A stretch of 64,000 nucleotides of DNA from Entrophospora sp. SA101 (GCA_958430865.1 CAUDNR010001702.1:31701-95700); one strand, 5' to 3'. Counted from the first letter of the stretch, positions 33,278 to 48,417 are shown. Program-made: numbers and translations. Notes: a model not told the origin generated them from the letters alone.

Positions 33278-34527
33278 ATGACATTATTTTATACTTCTCA
33301 ACAACAACAACAACAACAAAATCATAACATTCATGGTGGAAATTTAAACAACATTACTCAAAGAACCTCACCTACAACAACCACCTCTATTGCGACCTCT
33401 GAATCTACCTTAAACATGTCTTCTGCTGCTGGTGGTGAGGCAACTTCTGCCAATGCTGCTACTACTGTTACTACATCCGCTACAACGAACTTAGTTGCTG
33501 CTTCAACCACACCCACTACAACTGATTTGCCGGATATCATTGCACCATTTCCAAAGAAATTTTTATATGCTTATGCTGGTCATTTATTAAACAACGGCAA
33601 CAATAATAACTTTATTTCTACCCAGGTTGCACCTACTGCTGCCAATGCTAATAATATCAATGATCAATCACTATTGACTACTTCATCTTTATTGCAATTA
33701 CAACTACAACATCAACAACAACATCAACAATTACAACAACAATTGCAGCAGCAGAAATTGCAATTACAGCAAATTCAACAAAAAATGACTTCCCATACTA
33801 CCACCACTACAGCTCCAACCACAGACGTTACTAATGATAGTCCTTGGGGTCTTTCTGCTGTGCAGGAGGATAGTGAAGATGATAACCTCAACAACAACAT
33901 TAATAATAATGGTGACACCTTGGAATCAATGTAAGTGATTATTTTTTTTTTGCGATTTATTATGATTTGTTTCAATGATAAATCAACAGTCACTAAATTC
34001 TAATATTTAATCTTTGTATAATTAGGTCTGATGAGGCTCTTGCATGTGCAGAATTGATGGAAATCATGGGCAATTCTAGTCGTGGATCCAGTAGACCTGT
34101 TTCTTTGTCTGGATCACCTGATCGCTTTAGTAGTAGCACTATCAACAGTAGTAATATTAGTAATATTAATAAAAAATTTATCATGAAGAGTACTACTAAA
34201 TCAATGGAAGAGTTGAAGATCAGCGATAATAAAAATAATATTATTAATGATTTTTATGATGACAATGATAGAAATGAAAATATCGTTACCGCTAATGTTA
34301 GTAATAGTTACGATGAATTGAAAGCAATTGAAATTGAAAAGATGCGTCAAAGACCGTTTACAATTTCTACATCCACTTTAAATGCTTCTTCTTCCTCCAC
34401 ATCTGGATCAACAACAACGTCACCCACAACGATTCGTCCAAGTCGTCTTGCAGTTGATAATTCCCATTTATTATTTGGTTCATCACCAATTACTCGTGCC
34501 CATAACCCATTACCAATGGACTCGTAA
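33278..34527 (+). pseudogene. Gene B truncated by the tandem-duplication junction
   Basis: Exons 33278-33930 and 34026-34527 match the complete gene B up to codon 384. At 34526/34527 the sequence jumps into the SUN gene, and the join turns the TAC of the intact gene into TAA (34525-34527). The predicted product lacks the last 130 residues, including the RRRSLS patch. Promoter, first exon and intron are intact, so a shortened protein could still be made, but its 3' UTR would be SUN sequence. Confidence 0.85.
34526..34527. other. Tandem-duplication junction with 1-bp microhomology
   Basis: Left of the join the sequence follows gene B (3274 in copy 0); right of it, the SUN gene (19387 in copy 1). 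The A at 34526 fits both sides. No filler bases or target repeats are seen. The pattern is that of an end-joining tandem duplication, or of an assembler overlap. Confidence 0.85.
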
Positions 34528-35439
34528 CGTATTCAACCTGAAAACAATGAAATGGCTAGATATCAAAAATATATTCTCGATGATGTAGTTGCCGAAATTA
34601 TTAAAAACGAGATTCACAAAGCGGTAGAAGAAAAATTGTATATTTATTCACAGGATAGGTTAAATAAGGCAGATTATGCACTTTCCTCAGGTGGTGCAAA
34701 GATCATTAGTCCGTTAACATCTCCAACGTATGAAATGTGGCCTACGCAATGGCATCAACGAATTATGGCAGCAATAACTGGTCATGGAATCACGAGAGGC
34801 AAGCCACCAATAACGGCTCTTCAACCTGAGACTCATGTTGGCCAGTGTTGGCCTTTTGCTGGACCGAAAGGTCAATTAGCGGTATTGTTGAGTAGAAGAA
34901 TCTATGTTACAGCTATAACTTATGATCATGTGAGTAAAGATATAGCAATGGGTGTCACAAGTGCACCAAAAGAATTTGAAGTATGGGGATTTGTTGATGA
35001 TGTTCCAGAAGTGATTATCGATAATTCATATCCAAAACAAGGACATGAACCATTATTATTGAAACAAACAGATGATGTCATTCAAGAAGAAAAACAAGAA
35101 AGTATTTTTGGCGATCATTCCGCCATTCCAAGTGATCTAAACGATACAAATGACACAAGCAATCCAAATGACGCAGCAAATAATCCAAGTGAATCAAGTT
35201 CAGATGAAAAAAATGGCGACGAAAGAGATTTAAAGCTTGGCTCGTCACCAAATCATTTATTTTTGGGGAAATTTACTTATGATATAAACGGATCCACCAT
35301 ACAAACCTTTGAAGCGCTTAGATACAGTAAACCGATAATAGCTGTTTTAATGAAGGTAAATAGCAATTGGGATAATCCACAATATACTTGTCTTTATAGA
35401 TTTCGTGTTCATGGAATACGATCGAATTATCAATCTTGA
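34527..35439 (+). pseudogene. SUN gene lacking its 5' part (copy 2)
   Basis: Only the SUN gene from about residue 413 onward is present, fused behind truncated gene B. Promoter, exons 1-2 and the membrane helix are missing. An ATG at 34552 opens a 295-codon frame that still covers the full SUN domain (CWPFAGPKGQ and APKEFEVWG intact) and ends normally at 35437-35439. With no own promoter and a stop just upstream, expression is doubtful; if made, it would be a soluble SUN domain. Confidence 0.85.
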
Positions 35440-37786
35440 TTTATATATATAATACACACACATACATACATACATATATGTACATATTTAGGTGATTATA
35501 TAATTTATTTATAATTTATTTATTTTGTAAATATATTTATTTTTTTTTCATAAATTATTATTTAAAAATTGTATATTTTTTTTTAATAAATTTGTTAATT
35601 CCATTTTTTTTTCACTTAAAAAATATATTCCAATATATATTTTTTAGATTTTAGAAAAAGTTTTATTTTTATTTTGTAAGGACAATTAATATAAATAAAT
35701 ATATAATTTGTAAAAAAAAATTTATTTAATAACTTCCTGTTCTATGATATCTACTCTACCTTATCATTGTATTATTAATTAATTATCTCTTGCAGTTGAG
35801 TTGAAATGAAAATTTACTTTCTCCCAAAATAACGCTTCTTCTTGACTGAGAACTGAAAAACAAAATGTAGATATTAAAAAAAATATAAATTGCATATATT
35901 TTGTGTTTAGCGATCTTTCTCGCCTATGTGGTGATTGGTGGTAGTGTGAACTGCACGATAGGCACAAACATTGAATTTATGTTGTACCTGTCATCACTCA
36001 TTTCTTCTTTTTTGATGAGATGCCCATGATGTAGTAAGCTTTTTTTCTATCATAAGTACCGACACATTCACATGCAGATTAGTCATATCTCCCAAGGTCG
36101 TTCATGCTTTGCTTGCATTGCTCCATATACTGCTTGCTTTATTAATATCGGGACTTTACAAAAAGGCAAAGTCGGATAAGAATAACTTCACAGAAAGTCT
36201 AATCGGGTGAAAATCAAGATCAAAAGACTTGAACAATATCCTCGTCGAGCTATACTGTTCTTTTTTTTTATTATATATATTACTACATTGTCACGTACCC
36301 CATTAAGCTATAATGTTTTTCAGATAATTGCGCGCTTTACCCGCTTACTTTATGCTTGAATACAATTCTACCACTTTTAAATAACTAAGCTACTATCTAA
36401 TTAATTAGACCAAAAGGCTGTCTTTTTACTTTCCCTAGGCATGAATACGAAGGACTTTAACTGACACTCGCGTTGATCACGTGAGACTACCAATATGTAT
36501 GCGCAGTTACTATCATCTTGTAAATTTTTAAAAAGATGATAATTAAGAAATTGGTTTTATCAAGAATGAAGATTCAAGCAATGAACGATTAAAAGATTTG
36601 GTAATTATCAATTGATTATTCAGAGATATAAATCCGAATTTTAAAATTTTTTATAGAAATCCAATTCGGATGATTTTTGAATTAGAGCAAATTGTAAAGC
36701 AAAATCTCTAATTTCTGTCAACGTAAATTGAGCTGTTTTCTAAACTTGATTTTTCAAATCAAATTGAGGTGACTAACAATCTTATTTAAATTGACTTATC
36801 AAAGTGGAGCAGCTCATAGGGTCCAACTAACGATGAAAACACCAAACACCAACGATATACAAATCAAATGCTCGTTGAATAAAGTCTTGTAACAAGCATT
36901 GTTTGTTTCAATCCCATTTTTGAAATTAATTGACGATTGTTTTTGGTAAAAAAAAACTACTGTGATAAAATTTATATATAGTAATAAGAATACATATATA
37001 TGAAAGAAAAAAAGGTGAATAAGATGGTATGAAAAAAGCCACCCATCCTTTATAAATGGGTTGTATGGCTATTCGGCCAAGAAAAGTTTTCTGAACTGCA
37101 TGAAGCTTTTCGAGCTCTTTCCAAAACAGAACAAGGCACATGCTTGATGGCATAGCTTACCTCAATGGATAGTGGAGCAATGAGTATGAGCAGATTCCTC
37201 AAAAAGAAAATTAGTGCAATAAGAAAGATCATAATATTTCTGCTAACAAACATGCTATGAATTGGTCATGAAATCATCAAAAAGTTCATGGTAATTACTA
37301 AAAAAATGTCACAATGAAAAGCAAAATTGGGAATTGACAAAAAGGTTACTGAGACTATGAAAATTTTTCTCTTTGAATTATGCAGAAGTTCATGGATTAT
37401 CAAGTCCTTGAAAGAAATGTAAATAGAACAATCTATTCATTTATATTTTTACCAAACAATTGCTTAGTATTTACAAAGTAATATGTGCATTGCTAGCTTT
37501 TTTTTTTTTAATTATTAAATTTACATATACTTCTTATTCTTATAATTGATTAAGTAATTAAATAACAAAATAATAATATTTTACCTTAATAAATTAAGAA
37601 GGAAAAAAATAAATTATGAAATAATAATGAGAAAGTTATCATAATTCAAAAAAACATTTATTTACTTTTTCTTTCTATATAATTTTTCCGAATAATAATA
37701 ATAATAATTAATGATATTGACGACAGATAATATATATTATTAGGTTGATTTAATTAATTAATTTGCTTGCTTGTTTGTTTGTTTGT
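35440..37786. other. SUN-RAD23 intergenic region (copy 2)
   Basis: Repeat of 20300-22646, with the same microsatellites, inverted ATCCGAATT pair and decayed element (now about 37020-37440). No intact gene. Confidence 0.5.
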
Positions 37787-39902
37787 TTACTCTTCATCAT
37801 TCATATGATCAAAAAGATAATTTGCTGCCATTTCTTCATTTTTGTCACAAGCAAGATACGCTTCAATTGCAAGTGCTCTATCAAATCCTAAAGCTTCCAA
37901 CTACCAAAAAAATATATTTATCATTATTAATATTAATAAAAAAAAACAATAAGGTTGAAAATTGAAAATTGAAATTATTGTTGAAATTATTATTTAATTC
38001 ATTTACCCTGTCAATTGCTTCTTTTTCTTCCTGTGTCACAGAAACATATTGTGGTGGTGGAAGATTGCCCTCACCACCTTCATCCGGTTCTTGTAAAAGT
38101 CTCATAAATGTAGCTTGATTCGAATTTATAAGCTAAACCAAACAATAATTTATTATTATCATTGTTAAGAAAGTAGCGTTAATATATTATAAATATGATG
38201 ATGATATACCTGCAATAATTCAGGATTTTGAGCACCAATCTGTTGGAGTAATGGTTGCAATAAACTTGGATTTTGTTGAACAAATTGTCTTAAATTTCGA
38301 AAATGTGGTTGATTTCTCAAAAAATTCAAATCATCCATATTCCCTCCTCCTTGTCCACCACCACCGCCGCCACCTTGGGTTGCTCTTTGTCTTTGTTGTT
38401 GTAAATTTTGTGCTTGTTGAAAAAGATTTAAATGTTGTGTACCTAATAGATTATATTATATAATTACATTATTAAAATTAATTTTTTATTATTTACTTGT
38501 TTCTATGTTATAAAAACTTACTTAAATTAGGAGCACTATTGGTACTAGTAGGGTTTGTAACACCTGGTGCTGGCGTAGCAGAAGTAGTATTTCCGCTTGG
38601 GGTATTGGTTGTTGTTGTTGTTGTTGTTGGTGTTGTTGTTGTTGGTGTTGTTTGTGCTGCTGGAGGAGCTGTTGTTCCTGAACTATTATCAAAATTCTCT
38701 GGAATTCCCTATTTTTAAAATTGTTTCAAAAAAAAAATTTATTACAAACAAGTACGTGTATATGTAAAATAAAATAGATATTTTAATTACTATAGATATA
38801 TATACGTACAGTCATAAGATATTCAACAGCCCTGTTTGGATTATTAAAACTTGCCCGCATGGCGCTTACAGCTGATTCACGATCGAATCCCATCTCCATC
38901 ATATATTGAACTGATTTTTCATAATCAGCCCCAGTAACTTTGAATTTTGTAATAATAAAATAATAATTGTTATTATTATAATTAATGGTTAATATAAAAT
39001 CAATCATTAAAAATATTTCAATAAGCAAATAACAATTTCTTTTTCTTTTTTCAATAAATACCTAAAGCATTAGGATTATTGAATAATTCTGACATTTGAG
39101 AAGCATCAGATGCTGGATTAGATTCTGCTGCACCAGTATCGGCAGTGGTAGTGGTGGTTGTTGTGGTAGCTGGTAATGGTATTGTAGCGGTAGATGAAGT
39201 TTCAGTTGTGACGACAGTGTTAGTAGTGGCTGTTGTAGGCGATGTTGGAAGTTTTACAGCATCTGAAGTTTCGCTAGATTTAGTTGTTGATGATGGAGTA
39301 GATTGGCGTTTAGATTGTGGCTATAATCATTTATAATCATAATTATGATAATAATAATTAGTAAGGTGACGATAGATGGATGATATTGTCATAATAGTGT
39401 AGTAATGGTAATAGTAATAGTTATGTTAAAGTAATAATCAATCGGGTAATTTCTAGTCACCTTCGTAACCACGAGCACCATGAAATCTTTTTCTGTAATA
39501 TCATATTCTGATAATTTTTTATCATCTGTCAAGATTTTTCCTGTTTAAAAATGATGATGGTGAATTATTTATTTATCGATTGATTTTTGTTAGATTAAAA
39601 AAAAACCAAAATAAAACTTATGCCATAAAGAATATTGTTTAAGTTTTAGGAGGAATACCTGAATAAATAAGTTTTTGGGTAGGAATATCGTATTCTTTAA
39701 TTTCTTGAATCTTCTCTTTAATATTAAGCACCTAAAATGTACAACGTAAAATGAACAATAATGAGTAATAAGAAAGTGGACGTAAGCTAAATCAACAACA
39801 GTAAAAACAAGATTAATAACGATAAGGTCAACATACTGTATCCTCTAATTCAACATCTAATTGAAATTGATCTTGTTTTAAAGTTTTTATTGTAATCTTC
39901 AT
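37787..39902 (-). CDS. RAD23: RAD23 (copy 2)
   Basis: This repeats the RAD23 gene of copy 1 at an offset of 15140. The nine exons are 39902-39837, 39731-39659, 39540-39461, 39320-39062, 38937-38810, 38708-38522, 38442-38210, 38132-38007 and 37900-37787, giving 421 residues. The UBL, UBA1, XPC-binding and UBA2 modules are all intact, and its whole upstream region is included in the repeat, so the copy could be expressed if real. Confidence 0.92.
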
Positions 39903-40919
39903 TTTTATTTATATATATATATAATGCTTTAAAAAATATTTATTTATTAAAATTTGATCACAGACTTGAATAATGAAATTAGAAATTGAAATATTTCATT
40001 TACTTGATAAAATTTTTTTTAAAATAATATATTAGTGATGACGACTTGTATGATTACGAGTTGAGTTTACGTTTTATGTGTAACAATCATTACTACAAAT
40101 AAGGAAATGATTAAATTTATTTATATTACTATTCACTATATTAAAGCTTGATCATTTCCTGTATCGGGTATCTTTAGAATAATACTTGCCATTTTGTCAG
40201 AGATATATCACTCGTAAGCCAACACAGATGTTTGACGACTAATTTAAGATGGCTTCAATCATTTTCTCTTTTATTTCTAGACTCTGTGTTAATATTGGTT
40301 TATGATTTTTCGTTTCTCTGGTAAATCTCATAGGTAAAACTAATAAATATTCTTCAATAGTTTGGTACAATTTATCTGGAGCGACTTTCTCCCCTTATCC
40401 TTTCATACTCTGAAGTATATTTCTCTGAATCACCTATATTAATATTAATATTAATATTAATATAATAATAATAATAAGGGAGGAAAAATGGCCAAACAGC
40501 CAAGCAGTTAAAATGGCCAAAATTTTCCCGATTTTTTTGTCCATTTTGGCCAGATGCTAACACTGTATTAGTTGAGTAGTTATTTATGATTTTTTTTTAT
40601 TGTTATAAGTGGTAATGCTAATTTTAATGATGAATATTTTCCAATCGATGTATTAAATTAAACCAGACTAACTATTTAATATTTAATGGTTTTAGATTAT
40701 TAACAATAATGATAATTTTGGAGAATAATAAGAATGATATAATAATAATGAAAGAATTCATCTTTTGAATTATGTTATTGACCATATTTTCTGGATCTCT
40801 AGATACAGTGGATATTACCATTGTAACCAATATATGTCCATTATATCATTTCCATTTTTTAATGATTAATGAATAAAATATTGTATACAAATATAAATAT
40901 ACACACAAAAATTACTAAA
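39903..40919. other. Intergenic between gene X and RAD23 (copy 2)
   Basis: Repeat of 24763-25779, including the relic of the 132-residue family at about 40140-40403. No intact gene. Confidence 0.5.
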
Positions 40920-42402
40920 TCAAGATTTAGAATCTAAATCAGATGAATGAACATTATTAAATGGTGGTAATTGTGGATGAGTTGGTGAATGAAGTTTTGA
41001 AAATGACAAGGAATCAACAGGAGATAATGATTTTTGTTTAATAATTTGTTGATTATTATTATCATCATCACCATCATCACCATCACCATTGTTATTATTA
41101 CTATTATTATCACTATTACAATGATGATGATTAGATATATTAGCATTTCTAGGTTTTAACACATTCATGAATTTTTTTGCATAATGATTATCTTCTTGAT
41201 TTCTTTGAACTTTAGCCCTTAATGCTTCCATAACATATTCATGATCAACTTCATTATTATTATCAGTGCGTTTATTGCTAATTGCACTATTTGGACTTTG
41301 TAAATAATGATGGTGATTTAAAGGGGATGCTGAATGATGAGAATATTCTATACCACTATTAGGAATTGAAAATGATTGATGATTATTCGTAACAGTTGGT
41401 GATGAAGAAATGGTTGGGAATGAAGGAATAGATAGTGTAAGTGAAGGTCTTTGATTCGTAGTGATGGCAGCACTACTACTAGCAGTATTATCAGTATTAT
41501 TATTATCATATGATGATGATATATGATTATGTACAAGATTATTGTTGTTATAATTGTTATCTGATCGTGGGGGTGAAAGGCATGTGGTAGTAGCACTTGT
41601 AGGTAGAGTATTAGAGAAATGAGAACCTGAAATAATTATATTTTGAGAGTGAGTGAATGAACGAGTAATGAATGACTGATAATAATAATGAGAATAATGA
41701 GAAGATTTAATTTACCTAATGGCTGTGGAATAATATCTGGAGATTTACTTTTATTTCATGTAATAAAAATTATTAATTAATTAGTAATTAAATAAAGATA
41801 TTGATATTGATATCGATCATATAATACATACACATTAAAGTTACTACTAGTAGTTGAAGATGCATTATTTATTATTGCTATTAAATTTATATAAACTTGT
41901 GTTAGTAAAAAATATTAATATTATTTATCCTTTTTTATTATTATTGCTAATACTGCTATACATTATTATTATTATTATCATTATTATTATTATTATCATT
42001 ATTATTATTATTATCATTATTATTATTATTACATGGTGCTCCTGTGAAAATTGTGGGTAGTTTCTTTTGTTCTCTCAACATTTCTAAATCAACTTGTCTG
42101 TGTTGCAGTCTAAACCTTTCAGCTTTACATTTTTCTTCTTCAGCTCTTCTCTATAACATTTTTTTTTGATTACCAAGTAAATTATATTTGTTTAATAAAA
42201 TAATAAAATATATTTTTCCATTTTCTATTTTTGATATTGAGAAAATAAAACTTGCCTTATCTTCTTGAGCTTTTGCTACTAAAATTAGTTTTAGTAAATC
42301 ATTGTCTTCACGATATGTATCTAATATTTCACGAAGGGTTATATCTGTTTTCGTAATTATTTGAGCTAGCGTAGGATAAGAATAAACAGACTGTTCTGGC
42401 AT
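40920..42402 (-). CDS. Gene X: unrecognised low-complexity protein (copy 2)
   Basis: Repeat of the copy 1 gene at an offset of 15140. Exons are 42402-42256, 42150-42033, 41877-41832, 41747-41716 and 41626-40920, giving 349 residues. The GC-AG first intron and the AAT microsatellite in intron 2 are unchanged. Confidence 0.7.
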
Positions 42403-42623
42403 ATTGTTTTATTTTTTTTTAGAATCATATAATTATTTATTATTTATATATTCACATTTTCAAATTCCATTTTTGTGATACTAACACTAACACTGATACA
42501 TAGCAGATCTCAAATGTATCCCATACTTTACTTTTTTAAAAAAGTAAACAATAATTAAAATCTTGAATTTTTTTTTTTAAAGTTTTTTTTGCTGATAAAA
42601 AAATTTTTTAATACATAAAAATA

Positions 42624-45600
42624 ATGCAAATTCTAAAACCAGAGTGGCTTGCTCATTTTGGTAAATTTTTTTTGATTTTTAGATTTTAATTTTTTTAAAA
42701 AACAATAATAATTCCCTCAAATTTTTTTAAAAAAAGATGATAAAGGGCAAAGGACTATAATTTTTACATTACATGTACATCCTGATGGATCAAGGATAGC
42801 GACTGGAGGACTTGGTATAATATCTTTTATTAAAGATGTTGATTGATTAAACCTTGTTTTGATTGATTTAAGGCTGTATGACTAACCTTTTTTTTGAATA
42901 TGTGTTTTTAGATAACACAATAAAATTATGGAGTACTGAAGCAATAATGAATCCAAATACAACTTCTCCAAAATTATTATGTACATTAGGAATTCATACT
43001 GGTCAATATTAATGATTATATCTATATATAGAAGAAAGTAAAAAAAGCTATAAATTTAGGATCACGATGATAATTATATATATACCTTTTTTACACATAT
43101 ATGAAACATAGGATCAGTACTCTGTGTTAGATGGTCTAATCGTAATGGACATTTTTTTGCATCAGGATCTGATGATGACCTCATCCTTATATGGCAATTA
43201 GATGCGTGAGTTTTTTTTGGGGGAAAAATAATAAGAAATATTTAAATATTTAAATATTAAATTATTTGACGATTAGAGCTGCAGTTAGTTGGGGAGGCGG
43301 TAGTACTTTTGGAAGCGGTGAACAAAATATCGAAGTTTGGAAACCAATTAGACGTTTAGCTGGTCATGAATCAGGTAAAGAAAATCTATCCTTTGAATAA
43401 TATTTATCTTTACTTGTAACAGTTCAAAAAATTTATGATTTTTTTTTTGGGGAAATGAAGATGTAGCAGATTTATCTTGGTCACCTGATAATACATATTT
43501 GGCTTCCTGTGGATTTGATAGTACAGTTTATATATGGAATTGTCAAACTTCTGGTGAATAGCAATCTATAAAATAAATATTTTTAAAGAAAAAATTTTAT
43601 ATTCATAAACTTTTATCATTTGAAAAGAGAGACTACATAAACTGGAAGGTCATAGTGCTTTTGTAAAAGGTGTTTCATGGGATCCTATCGGTGAATACTT
43701 GGCTACACAGGTATTTGATAATTAAATTTATTATACACATGTCAATCATTATTAATTATTAATATTATTACTAGGCTGATGACAAATCAGTTAAGATTTG
43801 GCGAACTAGTGATTGGAAAGTTCAGACAGAAATAAATGAACCATTTTTAAATTCTCCCATAACAACTTTCTTTAGCAGATTAAGGCACTAATTTTCATTT
43901 CATTTCATTTATTTATCTATTGTTAAAAATACTTTATCATAAAATTTCTAATTTAATATTAATGGATTCGTTATTTAGTTGGTCACCAGAAGGTTCTCAT
44001 CTAGCAATTCCTAATGCTTGTCAGGGGTCTGTGCCTGTTGCAATAGCTCTCCGTAGAGATGAATGGAAAATCGATGTTTCAATGATTGGCCACGAATCTC
44101 CAACAGAAGTTGTTGTAAGTATCATTGTATATGTATGAATATATAGTAAATAGTAATATATTAACTAAAATTTCAAGGGGGAAATTATAATTTGATAAAA
44201 ATTTTTATTTTTTAAAAAAGTGTTTTAGTCCAATTCTTTATCATATTCGAGATCAAGATCGTGGAACCATTGTTGGTGGTGTTTGTGCAATTGGAAGTCA
44301 AGATCATGGTGTATCCATTTGGGCAACATCTTCTTCTCACCCATTATTAGTCTTTAAACAATTATTCACACATTGTATCTTAGATTTATCGTGGTCACCT
44401 GATGGAAGATTTCTTTTTGCTTGTTCATATGATGGAACTGCCACAATACTGGAATTTAAAAAAAATCAATTTGGTGAACCATTGAAACCTGAAGAACAAG
44501 AAAGAATTTTATCGAAACATGGTTACAAACCAAAAGAACCAGTAATTATTGAAAATACTACTCAACTTGCTATGGAAGAAGAGAATGCAATATCAAAAAA
44601 AATAATTTCCTCTTCTAGAATAGCAGCTTTAATGGGTGGTGATCAAATCTTATCACAATCTACTCTATCGTCACAAACATCGCATATGTCAGATTTATCA
44701 TCACATAAACCAACTACAACAATACTCCAACAAAACCAACTACCATCTTCCTCCTCCTCTTCTTCTCCGTCATCATCATCACCTTCTCCGCATACAGAAT
44801 TAGAAATTGATCACATGAATGACGAAAATAACAGTACCCAACAAACTGATAAAGCTTCACAAATGCAAATCTCAAATGATTCTTCTTCTGCTCAATCTTC
44901 TAATCAAGTGGCAACAGCAACAATAATACCTCCTTCTTCTTCTTCCAATAATATCACCACAACTAAACCTGTAAATCAGATCCAACAACACATTACGATT
45001 ACAAAAGATGGTAAAAAACGTATTCAACCCAATTTTTTAAGAAGGTATTAAATAAATAAATATATTATAGATACTTATTTCTCAAATAATAATATTAATT
45101 ATAACCACTGAAAAAATTTTGTAATTTTTTACTCTTCCTATTCTTCTTTAGTACAAGCTCTTACACAGGTCCTTCACCATTCTTTAGTACCTCGTCTTCT
45201 TCATTTTCGGAAGTTACTACGAACATTAATATTTCATCAACATCATCAAATAATTTCAATCCGCTAACAAATCCCGATATTGATCCACCAAATCGTGAAA
45301 TAAGTATGGAAACTCTACCGCTTGTTTTCATAGGAACTAAAAGAAAAGAATCTGCAATTTCAGATTCTAGTAATAATACAGCCAATGCCAATGCTTCACC
45401 GAACAAAAGGCCAGCATTACTTCCTGCTGCTGGTGGTAGTGGTAAAGTGAATGGTGAAATACAAAATCTATCAACAACAATAACATCATCACCATCAAGA
45501 CTAAATAACAATAATACAAGGCCATCAATGATAACTCCATCAGTTGTCACGTCACAAGTTCGATTGTCTTCTCATAAAGTCAAAGATTATCTTTCCAAAG

Positions 45601-47066
45601 ATTTATCTGAATTTAAAGCTCTTAAAGTTGAATGTCATAATAACCATCAAGGTAAAGTTCTTTTTAAAAGAAAAGAATATATATTGCGCATGTATATATA
45701 GCATGTATTATTATATATATAATTATCCCTATTAGGTCTTTCAAGAATCGTTTGTTCTCTTAATAAAATAAATCTTTGGAGTGATATTGTTCCAAATGCA
45801 GTAACGCTAATTGCTGGTAATGATAAGTATGTTGCTATTGGATGTGAAAATGCTAGTGTTATAATATATGATCACAGTGGTTTAAGGTAATCGATTTTGG
45901 TTGAGGTGTTTGATAATCTATCTGTGCTATATTAATTTTTTTGCCCAATAAATACTTTTTTTTTTATGATAGATTACTACCTAATATCAGACTTGACTCA
46001 GCTGCATCATATATATTGATGTCAAGAGAATATTTATTATGTTTATCTCAAACTGGAATAGTTAATGTTTGGTGAATAGTTTAATCATAGTAATAATATG
46101 TTTTTGAAATACATCAATTAATTATTTTATTTTTATTTAATAGGAAATTACCAAAATTAGAGTCAGTAGTATCATCTGTTTCTATAACGCCTATTATTCA
46201 ACCATCCAGTTTATCATCAGCAGATTTTCATTATGCATCGATTGAAAGAGTATTTATCAGACCTAATGGGGTACCAATACTAATGACTGATACTAACGAA
46301 GCATGGTGTTATCACCTTAGTGCAAAAGCATGGATACAGATTTATGATCCACGCTACTCATCAAAAGAAATGAAAACTTCCACAGAAGGGTACGGTAATG
46401 ATCCAAGGAGAATATTGAATTCAATAGAACAAATTGCGAGAAATAAAGGTGGTAATTATGGTACATTGTCGTATTTGGCTCAGGGTGAAAGTAAACTTGG
46501 ACATTTGTATAATCAATTGCTGGCGGCTGAATTGGTTAATTCACCTAACGAATATAAGAAAATTTTGTTAAATTATGCTCAAGCGTTGGCTGATGTTGGC
46601 AACGAAGAGAGGATAAATATACTCTGCTCAAGACTTTTAGGCCCATTAGATAATGTTGGGTACAGTAATAACAATATCATCATTAATTTTTTATTTGTTT
46701 TCGTTTAACCTATTATTGTTAATTGTTTATCTATTGTTAGTGCAAACAGTGCAAACAGTGCAAATTGGGATCCTTTTGTAGCAGTAAGCGATACACAAAC
46801 ATATCTATTTATTTATTTGTTCATTTATTACTAATATATTTACTCCTAATAACATTCTATTTAATAGGGGATGTCCAAACATGAATTATTAAAAGATGTA
46901 TTGGCTATTTTATGTAAAGATCAAATAAAATTTTAAATTTTGGGATTTTTCAATTCTCTAAAACTGACTATATATTTGTTTTATACATTTAGCCACTAAT
47001 CGATCTCTACAAAAAATCATTCAAGAATATTCTCAGACACTATTCAGATTTACAAATGGAGATTAG
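42624..47066 (+). CDS. HIR1: HIRA/Hir1 histone chaperone (complete, copy 2)
   Basis: Repeat of the 17-exon HIRA gene at an offset of 15140: first exon 42624-42660, the long exon 10 at 44221-45044, exon 14 at 46144-46659, last exon 46993-47066. It encodes the same 1023 residues, with WD40 repeats, B domain and Hira C-terminal domain complete. The gap to gene X, which is transcribed divergently, is only 221 bases and was duplicated too, so both genes keep their shared promoter region. Confidence 0.93.
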
Positions 47067-47877
47067 TTAGCGTAAGAAAAAAAATTAATTACGTAAAAAA
47101 ATTTTTGATTTTTTTTTTGGTACTTATATAAATAAATAAACAGATTGACAATCATAAAAATAATTTAATCATGTCCATGTGACCTCGCTTTTCTGCTTAC
47201 CATAAAAAGCCTCTATTGATTTTTCTTTTCGTATTAGTATTAATATTAATAATATACTTTTATAGGCATTTGGAACATCCGATTTTCGTTCTTTTCAATA
47301 ACCAATTATATAATCATCTAAATCATCTAAATGAAATTGTTTTTAAATTCCGATAAATGTTCCGATTAAAAAATTATCCCAACGATTAATTTAAATAAAT
47401 TAGTAAATAAATAAATAAATCACAATGAAATATTATTGATATTGATAATTGATGATGATAATGAGAGTTTGGATTTATTCTTTTATAAACAACAATTAGC
47501 TTTTTCAATCAACTTCTTTCTTACACTAACATGCTTTTTATGTGTAACTTCTAATGTTTCACGATCTCTAGCTCTACCAATTGAAACCCAACAAATTACT
47601 TGATAATAATAAACAATAATATATAATAATAATATAAACAATAATAATAATAGTAATATTAAAAGATTTTTTTTTTTCTTCTCTCCCTCCTTCTTTATTT
47701 CTATTATTAATTGTTATATATTATCGCTTCACTTCTGCTTATTTGTCTATTTAAAAAAAATCTTACAAAAAAAAAAAAACCCAAAAAAAAATAAATTTTC
47801 TCCCTTTTATATTGTTTCTATTTTCATCATATAAGTATATCGTCATCATCATTATAAATATTCATTCTCTTATATAC

Positions 47878-47911
<34 letters not shown>

Positions 47912-48417
47912 TAAATACCTCTTTTTGAAACGAGGAAAAAAAAATTCTTTTTTAATTTCTGTTAACGATATAATTTTAAATATTTTACATACACACACAC
48001 ACACATATATATATTGTATATTATTACAAACATCACATATTCACAATTAATCTTCCTTCCACGCACGCTAACTTGCATATCTCTAACAACATATTCCACA
48101 ACATCTTTAGCAACATCTTTAACATCACTTTTAAAATTCCATTTAGCATTTACAACCATCTATAAATATATAAATATATTATTTCTTGTTAAATATTTTG
48201 TTTTCTATAGATTATTTTTATATTGTTTTTTTTATAAATATATAAATATTTTCTTACATATAGACAATTTTAATTTTATTATTGTTTAATATAATAAATA
48301 AAATTATCATATATTATCATATATTAAAAAAAATTCTCCACTCATCTCACAAAAAAAACTTATACATATAATATAGATTTTCTTTATAAAATTTCCTATA
48401 ACAATATCAATAACAAA
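47067..48417. other. Intergenic between HIRA and gene B (copy 2)
   Basis: Same content as 675-2025: homopolymer runs and TA/CA microsatellites of equal length, no gene. Confidence 0.6.

Larger units (their letters stand above)
17017..34526. repeat. Segmental duplication, copy 1 (SUN-RAD23-gene X-HIRA-cut gene B)
   Basis: Bases 17017-20512 match 60505-64000 (offset 43488) with one difference seen, C at 17248 against T at 60736. Bases 19387-34526 match 34527-49666 (offset 15140). Bases 31253-34526 match 1-3274. Left of 17017 the match to the second element drops at once to a diverged state. The tandem unit is 15,140 bp. Confidence 0.9.
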
